A stretch of DNA of 64,000 nucleotides from Aurantiochytrium sp. KH105 (GCA_003116975.1 BGKB01000104.1:1-64000); one strand, 5' to 3'. Counted from the stretch's first letter, positions 8,708 through 18,912 are shown. Notes: generated from the letters alone by a model not told the origin. Program-made: numbers and translations.

Positions 8708-10840
8708 TCATGCGCACATGAGTTTTCGATCAGCCGCACTGATGGCCATGCCAAAGGCTTGAATCGGCGAGATTGGGTACTGGAAGTCGAGCGTGTACAC
8801 AGCGACGTCATTGCTCTCATGAGACACGATCTTCCCGAATTGAAGTACGCATGTATCGTTCTCATTAGGATCGTCGTGCAAGCACAGCTGAAAGTTTTTG
8901 TTGGAAGGCAACGTCACGCGGCCATAAAAATCCAACGAATACGCCTGGATCGATTCAAGCCAGCTTGGCTCGCGGTTTTCGCCATAGCGCACCAACTCGT
9001 TCGAAACGAGCTCTTCATTGGTGGAAGACTGCACCACCGAGGCGAGAAAGTCCTTTTTGCGCTGCGGACGATACTCTGCCGTCGTGTCTGGTTCTTCTTC
9101 ACCTTCGTGCTCTTCTGTCGCAGGAATGCAAATGCGCATTTTGCGTGGACCCATGGCGGCACCAATTCGGTTTTGGCCATAGACGATGCAGGCGAGCTCC
9201 TGTGCGCCAATCCGCTTGTCGTGACCTGGCGAGGCTTGCACCACGGTGTGCTCGAGGCCGACAAGATTGGAGTGAACATGCGCAATGTAATTGGGACCCT
9301 TTGCGTCGTAGTCCCTGCCGCTACGATCAAGTGTGATATCGACGCGGTTACCTGACAGCGTCGGCATTCGTTTGCGCGCACACATGAGAAGCTGGTCGCC
9401 CTGGACGGGGCCTTGAGCAAGCGGAAGTGAGCCTTGTGGGTATGGGAGTGCGCAAGGAGCCTGAATGTACATTTGGTAGGTGTTGATACCAAGCCATCCG
9501 GAGGGCGTGACCCTAACAAAGCAGCGAATCGTACCATGCTCGCGCGCGACAGGGTGCATGACAAATTGACGGCGAGCTTCGAAAATTGCAAAACTCGCAC
9601 GGTTCAAAGGGTCTGGAGGAAGGTACTTGATGGAGTCAAGCGAGCCGCGGCAGAGCGGACACGTTCCCGAGGCCTCTTTGGAGTTGTTGCGGTGCTCACG
9701 CCACTCAAAAATGCACTTTGCGTGGACCGGCGACTTGTTGCATTTCTTCACACAGGGCATCTCGATGCGCTCCGAGTCATCATCCTCTGAAAAAGGAGCC
9801 ATGCAAATGAAGCAGCAATCTTCGTCCTCGAGAAGGTGACTGTTTCCAGTGTCGTCTTGTGCATCTTCGTTCACGGGGGTAGCGAACTCCGTTTCATCGT
9901 CGTGAGCATCTTCGGAAGCACATTCATCGTCATTGCTGCCAGGGGGGGTCGGAGGTGACTTGGTCGTAGATTTGGGTCTCACAGGCTCGTTTGCAGCAAA
10001 GTCATTGTACATGGCTTCAAGCTCCTCCTCTTTGGTCATGGGCGTCCCATCGGGGTTGACCTTGGCTCGCACGCGTGCAAAGGTATTGGCGCTGCACGGC
10101 TCGGACACGGGGGGGGAGAAGGATTCGAATGCAGAAGCGGTCTCCTCGCTCGTGAAGGCACTTTGCACGCTTTCGTAGGCGCTGTTGCTATCGCTCGAGG
10201 AGTTCGACTGCAACGAGCCAAGCGGCGTCTCGCAATCGTTTCCGCCTACTCCGTTGAAGCTATCGTTGTCGATTTCAACAGAGAGTTCGACTGACGAGCC
10301 GCCGTTGTCAGAGTTGGCGGCTCGGCGGACCCAGCTGCGTCCTCGTCGAGGCTGATCTTGGGGGCGCGGGGTGCGTGTAGGAGAGGCTTCGGGGCCTCGT
10401 GCCTCGTTGACGCCAAGAAAGGTTTCGCGTCGTTCTCCTGCAGGCCAGGAGTTCCGTCTTGACACGGGCGAGGAAAGAAAGAGGCTCGACTCTTCGTCGT
10501 CATCATTATCTCCGTCAAGGTCGCCGCTGACACCGGACATGGCCGACGTGAAGACGCCCAAGAGGCCGAGGTAAGACGTGAGCGAGTGCGCGCGAGCCTC
10601 TCTGCGTGCCTGTGCGCGGCCTTCTTCGAGGCCCTCAGCTCGCCACTCGTTTCCTTCGGACCACGTGGTCGAGAGCAGCGAGCCCCATCCACTTGCGCTG
10701 CGCGCCCGTCCGCCCTCATCGTCAAAGGGCACCGTGAGCGCGTGGCCTCGTCTCCCGAGGCCCAGCGCTCTCGGGCTCAGGCCGTCCCGCCTCATGCCCT
10801 CTTCCTCGCCGAGCGCGTGCGCGTGCGCGCCTTCCGCCAT
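8708..10840 (-). CDS. RING-finger and Tubby C-terminal domain fusion protein
   Basis: A 710-residue protein counted from the first in-frame ATG at 10840. The N-terminal 340 residues are disordered (Ser/Asp/Glu/Arg-rich). A zinc-binding RING-type finger follows at about 341-397: CCFICMAPF, then MPC..KC, then SPVHAKCIFEW, then CPLCRGSL, a C-H-C arrangement close to RING-H2/RING-variant E3 ligases. Residues about 425-710 form a Tubby C-terminal domain, shown by MCARKRMPTLSGN, NYIAHVHSNLVG, DFYGRVTLPSNKNFQL, VLQFGKI and the terminal YPISPIQAFGMAIS..DRKLMCA. Tubby domains bind phosphatidylinositol 4,5-bisphosphate and, in animals and plants, shuttle between membrane and nucleus. Plant Tubby-like proteins carry an F-box; here a RING takes that place, which suggests a membrane-tethered ubiquitin ligase. 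The frame is open upstream of 10840 (Arg/Gly-rich) but has no ATG before a stop at 11015-11017. Confidence 0.9.
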   Translation of the reverse strand: MAEGAHAHALGEEEGMRRDGLSPRALGLGRRGHALTVPFDDEGGRARSASGWGSLLSTTWSEGNEWRAEGLEEGRAQARREARAHSLTSYLGLLGVFTSAMSGVSGDLDGDNDDDEESSLFLSSPVSRRNSWPAGERRETFLGVNEARGPEASPTRTPRPQDQPRRGRSWVRRAANSDNGGSSVELSVEIDNDSFNGVGGNDCETPLGSLQSNSSSDSNSAYESVQSAFTSEETASAFESFSPPVSEPCSANTFARVRAKVNPDGTPMTKEEELEAMYNDFAANEPVRPKSTTKSPPTPPGSNDDECASEDAHDDETEFATPVNEDAQDDTGNSHLLEDEDCCFICMAPFSEDDDSERIEMPCVKKCNKSPVHAKCIFEWREHRNNSKEASGTCPLCRGSLDSIKYLPPDPLNRASFAIFEARRQFVMHPVAREHGTIRCFVRVTPSGWLGINTYQMYIQAPCALPYPQGSLPLAQGPVQGDQLLMCARKRMPTLSGNRVDITLDRSGRDYDAKGPNYIAHVHSNLVGLEHTVVQASPGHDKRIGAQELACIVYGQNRIGAAMGPRKMRICIPATEEHEGEEEPDTTAEYRPQRKKDFLASVVQSSTNEELVSNELVRYGENREPSWLESIQAYSLDFYGRVTLPSNKNFQLCLHDDPNENDTCVLQFGKIVSHESNDVAVYTLDFQYPISPIQAFGMAISAADRKLMCA

Positions 10841-12238
10841 CTCTCTCGACGAGAACTGCGACGCCAGTGCGGCCGCCCCGCGTCCCTGCGCTCGTCCACG
10901 ACCACGTCCACGTCCGCGTGCACGTCCTCGCCGCCCCTGTGGCTCGTAGCGGGTTTGCTCTGGATATACGGTCGGCACGCGTCCAGTCCCTCGCCTCTGT
11001 CTCCTCCTTGTCCGCTATCCGTCGTCTAGCGTACTTTCTGAAGACGTGTAAGAAGAACCCGCGTCAAGCGAGTCCTCCTTCGCCTCGGCTCCGCTCCCTT
11101 CCGGTCTGCCTCGGCGGCCGCTCCGGCGCGCGGCTCTCACCGCCTCCCGCGCTCCCCTGCTCCCCCGCTCGGGTCTCCTCGCTCGCTCGCTCGCTCGCGC
11201 GGTCGCTCTCGAGCGCGAGCGCGTGCGCGTCGAGCGTTGATGGCGGTCTGCTCGGTCAATCGCTCGCTCGATCAGCCCGGCTGCTCGAGGCTGCTCCGCC
11301 AGGTGCAGCCAGCCTCCCCCGGGGCCAGAGGGGAGCTCGAGGCGGGACGGGCCTGCTCCGCTGCTCCGCTCCGCTCCGCTCTGCTCTGCTCTGCTCTGCT
11401 CTGCTCTGCACTCCCCGCCCGCGAGGCCCGGCCTGACGCGCGCTCGCACGGCGGAGCGGGTCTCGGCCGCGAGTCCAAGGAGTCCAGCCGGTGCACGCGC
11501 GTGCAGGCGCTCTCGGGTTGGGCGAAAGACGCCGGTGGGCGGGTCCCCCCACATCGACGTTGCTGCGGGAACGCGTGCCTGCGTGGGCCTGCTTATCGCG
11601 GGGAGGGGGATCCAGTTTTTACCGCAGTGGGGCGAGTGTGCGGGGTCAAGGGGAACCCGTAGTACGAACGTTTGCACAGCGGGGTGGATGGGATGGATAG
11701 GGATGGATGGACGGATGGATAAACGGACGAAGGAGAGTGGACTCCGCCTCAGCGGAGAGGAGAGAGGCGATAGCACGTCGAAGATGGACTCGAAGGAAGG
11801 ATAACGTGCGTGTGTGCGTGCGTGCGTGCGCGCGCGTGCGCGTCTTAGCTTGTCCAGTCTTGCTTTCCCTCGTGGGGAAACTTTGGCTAGTTGCAGCGAA
11901 GAAGCGCAGAGGAACAGCACAAAATCAAAGTGGGCACGTTCCAAATGCTCTCAGAAACGGGTCCCAGAGGCGAGATGAGAGACGGATCGTATCCATTGGA
12001 CTGAAGTGGACTGTCCAACTTGCGCACGGCCGGAGCAAGCGAAGGCAAGTACTAAAAATCAAGGCAACAAGAGTTGCGAGGTGCTTGCGTAGGACGCTCG
12101 CTCGTGCGCGCGAGGCCCCTTTACCCATGCCGAGAATGGAGGCTCGCAATCTATTGTATTGTTGCAAGTGCACTTTCCCTTTTTCGACTTTTTCTATTAT
12201 TTTTATACTTTTCGCTATTGACTTCTACCAGCCCAGAT
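10841..12238. other. Spacer upstream of the RING-Tubby gene
   Basis: Promoter side of the RING-Tubby gene and 3' flank of the small secreted-protein gene. On the minus (sense) strand it carries GAGC repeats (11179-11202) and AGAGC repeats (about 11371-11410), then GATG-like repeats near 11690-11720 and a GTGC-rich patch near 11808-11840. A 309-codon minus-strand frame (11015-11944) is low-complexity and unsupported. Confidence 0.4.
11371..11410. repeat. GCTCT pentanucleotide repeat
   Basis: Tandem GCTCC then GCTCT units, read as AGAGC on the sense strand of the downstream RING-Tubby gene. The same unit recurs at 47869-47902 upstream of the thiolase gene. Confidence 0.8.
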
Positions 12239-13045
12239 TTACTGAGTGGCGGTGTCGGCGTCCTGTGAGCTAGCATCAGCGTCCGCGCTAGCGGCATCTT
12301 CGGCAGTATCTGCGGACTCTGCAGCTGTACCGTCCTCAGCTGATGCCTCGGTATCTTGCTTGGGCTTGGTGGTCTTTGCCGGCTTGGGCCGCTTGCTCGC
12401 TGGCTTGATAAAGTCGGACCCAAGAATACTCTGCACCATTTGCGTGTCCTCGACAGCGAGGCGCTTGAGAAGCTCAATGTAGGCAAGCGCCTCCCCGACA
12501 GGCTTGTCCTCGATACCGGTTTCGTACTTTTCGTTTTCTACAAATTCGCGCGCGGCCTCGAACGAGGAATGCGGCTCGGAAACAGCGGCCCAGCGCACGC
12601 GCCAGCCACCGATGCGGGCGTCGGTCTCTGAAAGATCGCGGCCGACCTCAGGCTTGAACTTGAGACGGACCCGAAAGCCGGCGTTGGTCGGGCGCGCCGG
12701 CGTATATTTTCCCGTGACGTTGGCGAGCGAGGTGGCGCTCTCCATAGAGATGATTGTCGCGTTAACACGCGAAGAGGCACCTCGGCCCGCATCGACGACG
12801 GAGCAAAAGTATTTGGGGACGCGATCGAATCCGAGGTGAGAGGTGTCAATGGTCGTGTAGATGACGCCCTTGCTCTCTGATTTCCACTTGGTTGAACCTG
12901 ACGGGGTCACGCCCGAGTAAAAGTTGCTCGCGTCGATGTCAGCCTTGCTCTTGCGCGAGCGGCGCTTCCTGGCTGCTTCGCTGGGCCCCACGAACACCGC
13001 GACGAGGAGCGCCACGACTGCCGCGGCGAGCGTTGACCTCCGCAT
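12239..13045 (-). CDS. Secreted/ER protein of unknown function
   Basis: A 268-residue protein with a clear signal peptide: MRR, a hydrophobic stretch over residues about 5-20, and likely cleavage near SEA-AR at 24. A basic segment RKRRSRKSK follows. The middle (about 63-165) reads as one beta-rich domain with landmarks TTIDTSHLGFDRVPKYFCSV, then GFRVRLKFKP and GGWRVRWAAVS. This pattern (DTS..GF...P.Y, later GFRV and W..W) resembles a domain I associate with secreted proteins of algae, stramenopiles and bacteria, but I cannot name it. The C-terminal 55 residues are low-complexity Ala/Asp/Glu/Thr/Ser. One Cys is visible in the domain. An extracellular or cell-surface role is inferred from the leader only. 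Confidence 0.75.
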   Translation of the reverse strand: MRRSTLAAAVVALLVAVFVGPSEAARKRRSRKSKADIDASNFYSGVTPSGSTKWKSESKGVIYTTIDTSHLGFDRVPKYFCSVVDAGRGASSRVNATIISMESATSLANVTGKYTPARPTNAGFRVRLKFKPEVGRDLSETDARIGGWRVRWAAVSEPHSSFEAAREFVENEKYETGIEDKPVGEALAYIELLKRLAVEDTQMVQSILGSDFIKPASKRPKPAKTTKPKQDTEASAEDGTAAESADTAEDAASADADASSQDADTATQ

Positions 13046-13604
13046 CTTGGCCGCAGAGAATGTGTAGCTGTCTGAGTCTGCCTGACAGCGAGGAGAAGCA
13101 GGGCAGGGCCTGACGCTCCGCGCTGCCCTTTTGCCGCCTCTTCGAGCCTCCTCGCGCGCTTCCGAGGGTCAGTTGGCGTGCGCCGCGGGCGCTGGGCTCC
13201 ACGCTGTTCTGCCATCCGCCGACTCGGAGTCACGATGCCAAGCTGGCCCTAGTCGTTCGGAAATGGTCTAACGCAAGACATTAGGTCTATTGATGATGAT
13301 TGTTCAAGTTGTTTGCCGGGAAGAACTGGCGAGAAGAGGGATGAGCGAGCATCGTACTTGCGCACATGCATCCGGCTCTCAGAAAATTCTTGTTTGTAAT
13401 ATGGGAAAGAGAAGCGGAAGCGTGGCGTGGAATGATCTGCGTGTGTTGTAAGTCGAAAATAAAAAAGAAAGCAAAAGGAAAAAAAGGAGTGTTTTTGGAA
13501 TCGCTTTTGATAATACTTTATTTCTAAGAGAATAACAGGAGGAGGATTTTACGGTAATAGGCCAAGCTCAGTTCACAAATAACGGGCGTGAGTGAGCGTA
13601 GAAG
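13046..13604. other. Spacer: promoter of the secreted-protein gene and 3' flank of sulfotransferase 1
   Basis: A/T-rich around 13440-13560, with a minus-strand polyadenylation signal; otherwise nothing is recognised. Confidence 0.4.
13517..13522 (-). terminator. AATAAA polyadenylation signal of sulfotransferase 1
   Basis: AATAAA on the minus strand about 83 bases beyond the stop codon, within an A/T-rich 3' flank. Confidence 0.5.
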
Positions 13605-15020
13605 CTAAAATGGTTTGTCGTGTGCATCGGTTCGCCAGCAGCCACTGATACCCGTGCAGAGTTGCAGATACTTTGCTTGCCCCGGGCTGGAAAAGTGCTT
13701 CTCCCATGAACCTTCTGACACTGGCCAGGATTCTTGCGCATTATGTTTGGACCAGCAGATCTGTTTGGGGTCGCATTCGAATGAAAATGGTTTGAAGAAC
13801 TCGTCCGTCGGGTCCGTTTTCATAAGACGGACCTTTTCCTCGAAGAGCTTGAGCGCGTACTCGTAGAGTTCGATGTCATGCTTGTTGTGTTCCCGGAGGA
13901 TGGCAAGCGTCTTGTCGCTCAGGTCTTTGGGGTATTTGTTGAGGTTAAACGTCGGCGTGTAGGTGATAAAGTCCGTGCCAAACACATACGAGAAGAGCTG
14001 CCAGGACTCCTGAAGGCGCTCGATGATGTAGAACCAGCTGATCGAGTCAAGTCGCTTTTTGGCAGCCTCGAGCTGCTCAGGTGTGTCGTCAGGAAACTCC
14101 GGGGCAAGGTATTTGACGTGAAGATTGAACGAGGGAGCGCACTTTTCACGTTCCTTGGCGGGTAGTTGAGCCCATTCTTCAATGGTGGCGTCCGGGTTTT
14201 TGGTGAGTTCGCTCGCTTTTGACTTGGGTTCGCAGTAGAAATGCGAAAAACGACGTTTGCCGCGCTCGCCGGAGGTCTTCATAAAGATCGGGGATAGATC
14301 AGGTCGGCCTGTGAGCGTGTAGAAGCCGGACACCATTCGTCCAACAGGTTCACGCAGTCCAAACATCCAGCGACGGCAGTATGCGTCCGAGGTTGTCTCC
14401 ACGCTGCTAGCGTCCGGGCCGGACTCCTCCCAGCCGAAGGTGCGAGCGAGAAGCGTGTACGATCGGTGCGAGTTGGAGAACTTGAATGTGTGCGTGCGAG
14501 AGCGAGGACCCTTGTACAGGTACTTGACCGGACCTTTATTTGAAGGTTTCGAGAAGGTGGCTTCCATTGTCCGTCCGCCTGCCTTATTCACGTGAGGGAA
14601 CAAGAGGTGAATGGTGGACCCTGCTGGGCAGCGATTTTGAATGGCCGTTGCTGTTGCTGGGTTCGACGCCGCATGGAACTTTGGGGGAGTCGCGGTATGC
14701 GCTTGCGGAGACGAAGACATTGGCACTGCATCGTCGTCGTCATCATCATCAACAGCACCACCATAAGCATCATAGGGCTCGGCTTCGTCTTCCAGCGTGT
14801 CTACCTTCGAGATGGCGCCTTGATCTCCTTGAAACTGTCGCACCAGGTAGAACGAGAGGGCGAGAAAAATGACGATCGCGACCACCCACGCTTTGCGCGG
14901 GATCTGCTTCGCGCTCTCGCAGCTACCCTGCTCGACGTCGCGGGCATTCTCTTTGTAGCTCTCCTCCTGCGGCACGCGCTCGAAGCCGGCGCGCCGCATG
15001 CTGCTCGCAAGCCCCGTCAT
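13605..15020 (-). CDS. Golgi-type membrane sulfotransferase, copy 1
   Basis: A type II membrane protein of 471 residues: short cytosolic N-terminus, a single hydrophobic anchor (about 44-62), an acidic stem with a run of seven Asp (about 91-97), then a luminal domain. FPHVNKAGGRTMEATF (about 141-156) is the 5'-phosphosulfate (PAPS) loop, with Lys as the usual catalytic/phosphate-binding residue. FGLREPVGRMVSGFY (about 220-234) is the 3'-phosphate motif R.PV.R..S.(F/Y)Y typical of heparan/uronyl 2-O-sulfotransferases and related families. Acceptor specificity cannot be read; sulfated cell-wall or scale polysaccharide is plausible for this kind of protist. Four Cys in the C-terminal 80 residues could pair. 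The start is the ATG at 15020; the frame upstream begins only with TTG. It is a tandem paralogue of the gene at 16326-17726, same strand. Confidence 0.88.
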   Translation of the reverse strand: MTGLASSMRRAGFERVPQEESYKENARDVEQGSCESAKQIPRKAWVVAIVIFLALSFYLVRQFQGDQGAISKVDTLEDEAEPYDAYGGAVDDDDDDDAVPMSSSPQAHTATPPKFHAASNPATATAIQNRCPAGSTIHLLFPHVNKAGGRTMEATFSKPSNKGPVKYLYKGPRSRTHTFKFSNSHRSYTLLARTFGWEESGPDASSVETTSDAYCRRWMFGLREPVGRMVSGFYTLTGRPDLSPIFMKTSGERGKRRFSHFYCEPKSKASELTKNPDATIEEWAQLPAKEREKCAPSFNLHVKYLAPEFPDDTPEQLEAAKKRLDSISWFYIIERLQESWQLFSYVFGTDFITYTPTFNLNKYPKDLSDKTLAILREHNKHDIELYEYALKLFEEKVRLMKTDPTDEFFKPFSFECDPKQICWSKHNAQESWPVSEGSWEKHFSSPGQAKYLQLCTGISGCWRTDAHDKPF

Positions 15021-16325
15021 CAATCAAGCACCTATGCGCCCACCGCGCAGCCCACCGCGCCTCTCTCCAGCCCTCGCCGCCCGCGTCGCGTCCGCTCGTG
15101 CGGCGCGCGCTCGGGGTCTGTCTGTGTGCCTGTCTGCCTGGCTGCGAGGCAGCGTCGCGAGACCTACGCGCGCGACGAACCTGCGATTGTCTGTCTGTCA
15201 CAGCCTGCCACGAATTATCAAAATGTCAGTCAAGCGGGATTGACGACTCGACCAACGCAGGCTCCCCGTGATGGCCACGGCCACACCGGTAACTAACAAA
15301 GTGCGGCGAGCGTGAGACCGAGTGTCTTCGTCCGGACTCTTCTCCGCGCCCGCCGGCTCCGGCCCTGCGCAAAAGGTCTAGCTCTTGCGAGCGCGCAGGG
15401 GGCAGCGGGCGGCAGCGGACGACAGAGCGCGAGCGGGCGGGCGAAGCTGCGGCCGAGAGGGGCTGAAACGTACACGGCGCGAGATCGCTAAATCTTGCGC
15501 ACACGTGGGCGCGCCAAGAGGTGGGAGTCACAGTTTTACGTTACAGCAAGCAACGGTCGGCGGCCTGTTCGCAGCTGCAGCTGCAGATTGATCGAGGAGG
15601 TGCGCTGATCGCGCGAGGATTGCAGTGGCGAGACTGGCGGCCTTTATGCATGCGCGCGATGGTTGGGCATCACGACGGCTCCCGTCGCTGCTCTACTGTT
15701 GACCGCGCGTCGCCGACGCAGGAAGATAGCGCCTCGGTCAGCGGTGATCGCGGACACTGGCGCTGAAGTAGGCGGTGCTGCGACAGCTGCTGTTGCTGCT
15801 TTTGCTGCTGCTTTTGCGGCTGCTTTTACTGCTTTTATTGCTGCTTCTGTGGGACGGGCAGCGCAGCCGAACGCGCAGCGTGAGAGAGATCTTGCTTTCA
15901 CCAACGCGCGGCTGCGTCAGAGGATGCGCTCGCTCTCTGGCTGGACGGAGTGGGTGTTGCAGCCCGCTGGCTCTTGAAAGAGGTGGAGATGGGGCTCTGC
16001 CATGTCTCGCCATCGCAAGACTGTCGCCGTCTTCGCGTCGTGACATTGCAAGAACAACTTGTCAAAAAGAGAGAAAAAAAAAGAGAGGAGAGCGGCGAAA
16101 AGAGGGAGAGAACACATGATCAAAACAGTTGCAACTTGTTCTCTGTTTACGGAATACTAAAGTTTCGGGTCCGTCTTGCGAGACTAGTACAAATCGAAAG
16201 CGGACTACATGGATCGTAAGAGATTCCTTGCTTGTTTGCTTGTTTGTGGTCGTTTGTTTGCAGGAAAATGTCAGCATGACCATCTGGCAATCAAAGTCTT
16301 TCACCCCGCGAAAACGTCAACAAAA
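15021..16325. other. Spacer between the tandem sulfotransferase genes
   Basis: Promoter of copy 1 and 3' flank of copy 2. It holds a CAGCTGCAGCTGCAG palindromic cluster near 15571-15586 and an interrupted CTG/CTTTTG-type repeat at 15783-15853. No gene is supported. Confidence 0.4.
15783..15853. repeat. Interrupted CTG/TTTTGCTG repeat
   Basis: Imperfect CTG triplets interspersed with TTTT. Any frame read through it is poly-Leu or poly-Ala/Lys, so the frames there are not genes. Confidence 0.8.
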
Positions 16326-17726
16326 TCACGGAAATGGTTTGTCTTCCGCATCGTTGCGCCAGCAGCCACGGACAGCCGTACAAACTTGGGCAAATTTGGC
16401 CTCACCAGGCGTCGAATAGTGTTTCTCCCACGAAGCCTCGGATATTGGCCAAAATGTGCCCGCATCGTTCTTTGACCAGCAAATCTGCTCCGGGTCACAC
16501 TCGAAAGAATACGGCTTAAAGAACGGATCCGTTGGGTCTCTATTCATGATCTGAACACGCTCCTCGAAGAGTTGTACAGCATACTGGTAGAGCTCAATGT
16601 CGTACTTGTTGTGCTCCTCCAAGACGCGACGCGCAGTGTCACTGAGCTCCTTGGTGTATTTGTTAAAGTTAAAGGTCGGTGTGTACGTAATGAAATCGGT
16701 TCCGTACACGTATGAGAAGAGCTGCCACGACTCTTGCATTCGCTCAATAATGTAGAACCAGCTGATGCTTGCCAAACGGGCCTTGGCAACCTCGAGTTGC
16801 TCCGGTGTGTTGTCAGGATACTCGGGAGCGAGATACTTTACATGAAGGTTGAAGGATGGACTGCAGCGCTCGCGCTCCTCAAGAGGAAGGCGTGCCCACT
16901 CTTCGATGGTGAAGTCTGGGTCCAACATACGATTGCTTCCCACCGACTTATCATAGCAATAAAAGTGCTGAAAACGACGGACGCCATGGGGACCGGGCTT
17001 CTTGCCATACTTTGGGCTTGACTTCGTCCGACCTGTAATGGCGTAAAATGCCGAGACCATCCTTGAGACCGGGTCACGCATGCCAAACATCCATCGGAGA
17101 CAGTTTTTGCTCGAGGTGGACTCCAAGCTGTTGGCGTCAAGCTCTTTGCCACCGTCGTTCCAGCCGTAGGTGACAGCGAGCTGCGTGTACGATCGATGCG
17201 AGTCGGTTAACTTGAACCTGTGTGTGCGCGAGCGAGGGCCCTGGTAGAGATACCTTTCTCGAGGAAAAATTTTAGACCGGGCGTCAGGCGCAAAGGTGGC
17301 TTCCATGGAGCGACCGCCAGCCTTGTTGACGTGAGGAAAGAGAAAGTGGATGATTGCTCCCTTTGGGCATCGGTTTTTGATGCCATCTCGTGCGCCGCTG
17401 TGTTTATGGAGCGTCAGCAAATCGGACTTGATGTCTGAGGTGGTGCCTGCCTCCTCAGTGTCTTCGGTGTTTTCGGAGTTTTCCTCGCTCTCCGCCACAA
17501 CCTCCACGGAAGTGAGGTCGCCTCGAATGCTTGGGGAGTTGCTGTCCATCGAAGTAAATGGGTCCATGAACCAAGTGACGATCACCGTGGCCACGACGAG
17601 CAGCACTGCGAGGACCAACGTTTCTCGTCTCTTCCACACAGGTTGGCGAGGCTCCTTCTCCTTGTCGACCTCCTCGTCCGTCCAGGCTTCATAGCTCGAG
17701 CTGCCTGCTCGCCTCGGAAACGCCAT
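16326..17726 (-). CDS. Golgi-type membrane sulfotransferase, copy 2
   Basis: Paralogue of the neighbouring gene, 466 residues from the ATG at 17726 (the longer frame begins with TTG at 17852). Basic and charged N-terminus, signal anchor at about 36-54, acidic Glu/Ser/Thr stem, then the luminal catalytic domain. The PAPS loop FPHVNKAGGRSMEATF lies at about 130-145 and the 3'-phosphate motif FGMRDPVSRMVSAFY follows. Blocks such as SFNLHVKYLAPE, ISWFYIIER.QESWQLFSYV and the terminal CWRND.EDKPF match copy 1 almost residue for residue, whereas the stem and tail regions differ. The two genes therefore come from a tandem duplication and have diverged in stem and probably in regulation or acceptor preference. 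Family assignment is secure; substrate is unknown. Confidence 0.88.
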   Translation of the reverse strand: MAFPRRAGSSSYEAWTDEEVDKEKEPRQPVWKRRETLVLAVLLVVATVIVTWFMDPFTSMDSNSPSIRGDLTSVEVVAESEENSENTEDTEEAGTTSDIKSDLLTLHKHSGARDGIKNRCPKGAIIHFLFPHVNKAGGRSMEATFAPDARSKIFPRERYLYQGPRSRTHRFKLTDSHRSYTQLAVTYGWNDGGKELDANSLESTSSKNCLRWMFGMRDPVSRMVSAFYAITGRTKSSPKYGKKPGPHGVRRFQHFYCYDKSVGSNRMLDPDFTIEEWARLPLEERERCSPSFNLHVKYLAPEYPDNTPEQLEVAKARLASISWFYIIERMQESWQLFSYVYGTDFITYTPTFNFNKYTKELSDTARRVLEEHNKYDIELYQYAVQLFEERVQIMNRDPTDPFFKPYSFECDPEQICWSKNDAGTFWPISEASWEKHYSTPGEAKFAQVCTAVRGCWRNDAEDKPFP

Positions 17727-18707
17727 GCCGCACACGCCTCGTCCTTCGCCGCGACTCCAGCGCCAGCAGCAACCTCGCTGGCTGGCGGCGTCCGTCCTCC
17801 ACCGCTGTGGCTGTCCTCGCGACTTCTTTGCGCGTCTTTTTCGCCAGCCCAATTTCCCCGCCGCAGCTCCTAGCTCCTAGCTCCTCGCGGTTTTTCCGCC
17901 TCCGCTCGCTGCTGCTGCTCGTCTCGGCGTCGCCTTCGGCGTCGCGTCGCCTCGCAGCCAGAGAGAGCCTCGCCCGCGGCGATTACGTGTTTGCCGGCGC
18001 TCGCCTGTCACGTGCAGCAGCCCGCCGCGCATGCCGGCGGCGGCTTCCGCCTTTGGGGCTCGCCTTGGAGGCGCAAATTGACAGTGAATGAATGCCTGGC
18101 GCGGAGAGAAGGAGGGAAGGAAGACAGCTAAAAAAACGGGGAAATCACAGCGCTCTCTCCCGCCCACACAGGCTACCTACCGGAAAAACTAAAAATTAAT
18201 TAACGCACCAACTAACGAACAATCTGTAGGAGGAGTTTACTATTAGGTAGGCCTACTATCGCGCGTCGTCGCCCCGCGCCGCTTTGCTGGAGCTCACATG
18301 GATGAGGTGCCAAGCCGACCCGACTCCGACGCTTCGCTCCCACCGCGCAGGACCGCGTGGACACGCCCGCCAACCGCCCGCGCCGAGTCCTGGACTCCGG
18401 CAGGCAGGCGGGCAGGGTCCTGGCGCCCTGCAGCTGGCCACTGTGTTGGAGCAGAGCAGTGCTGTGCGGAGTGTGCTGGGACTCACCTCAGCATCTATCG
18501 CATCGCAACTCCGTCTCAAGTCATCTCGTCCAGTGTCGCAGCGCAACTATCGCGCCTCGACCTTCGCACCTCAGCTCGTCTCGGGCGCGCCCCAGCTCAC
18601 CGTGCGAGGCAGGGCTGGGACGCGAGCAGCTAGCAGTGGCTGGCGGTGGGCGACGCCGCGATCTCGAGGGAAGGGGGCGGGGGTACAGAATCACCGTCCA
18701 AGGACTA

Positions 18708-18751
18708 CAGCTGCTGCTGCTGCTGCTGCAGCTGCTGCTGCGAGTGGGAAA
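18708..18751. repeat. CTG/CAGCTG repeat
   Basis: Two blocks of CTG triplets meeting at a CTGCAGCTG palindrome. Confidence 0.85.
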
Positions 18752-18870
18752 GACCAATCGCCGGATACGGCATGGACACGGAAGGGTCTGAAACTGACCC
18801 TGCGGCGGCTCGCCGCACCGCGAGCTGGCCCTCCTCCATAACATGATGGGTGCGCAAATGCCAGACGGAC

Positions 18871-18912
18871 AGATGGATGGATGGATGGATGGATGGATGC
18901 ATGTATGGATGG
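18871..18912. repeat. GATG tetranucleotide repeat
   Basis: About nine GATG units, with decayed units continuing to about 18920. Confidence 0.85.

Noticed and set aside
11015..11944. 309-codon minus-strand frame upstream of and in phase with RING-Tubby
   Set aside because: Ends in TAG at 11015-11017 and consists of repeat-derived residues; an upstream exon cannot be excluded but no convincing splice pair was found.
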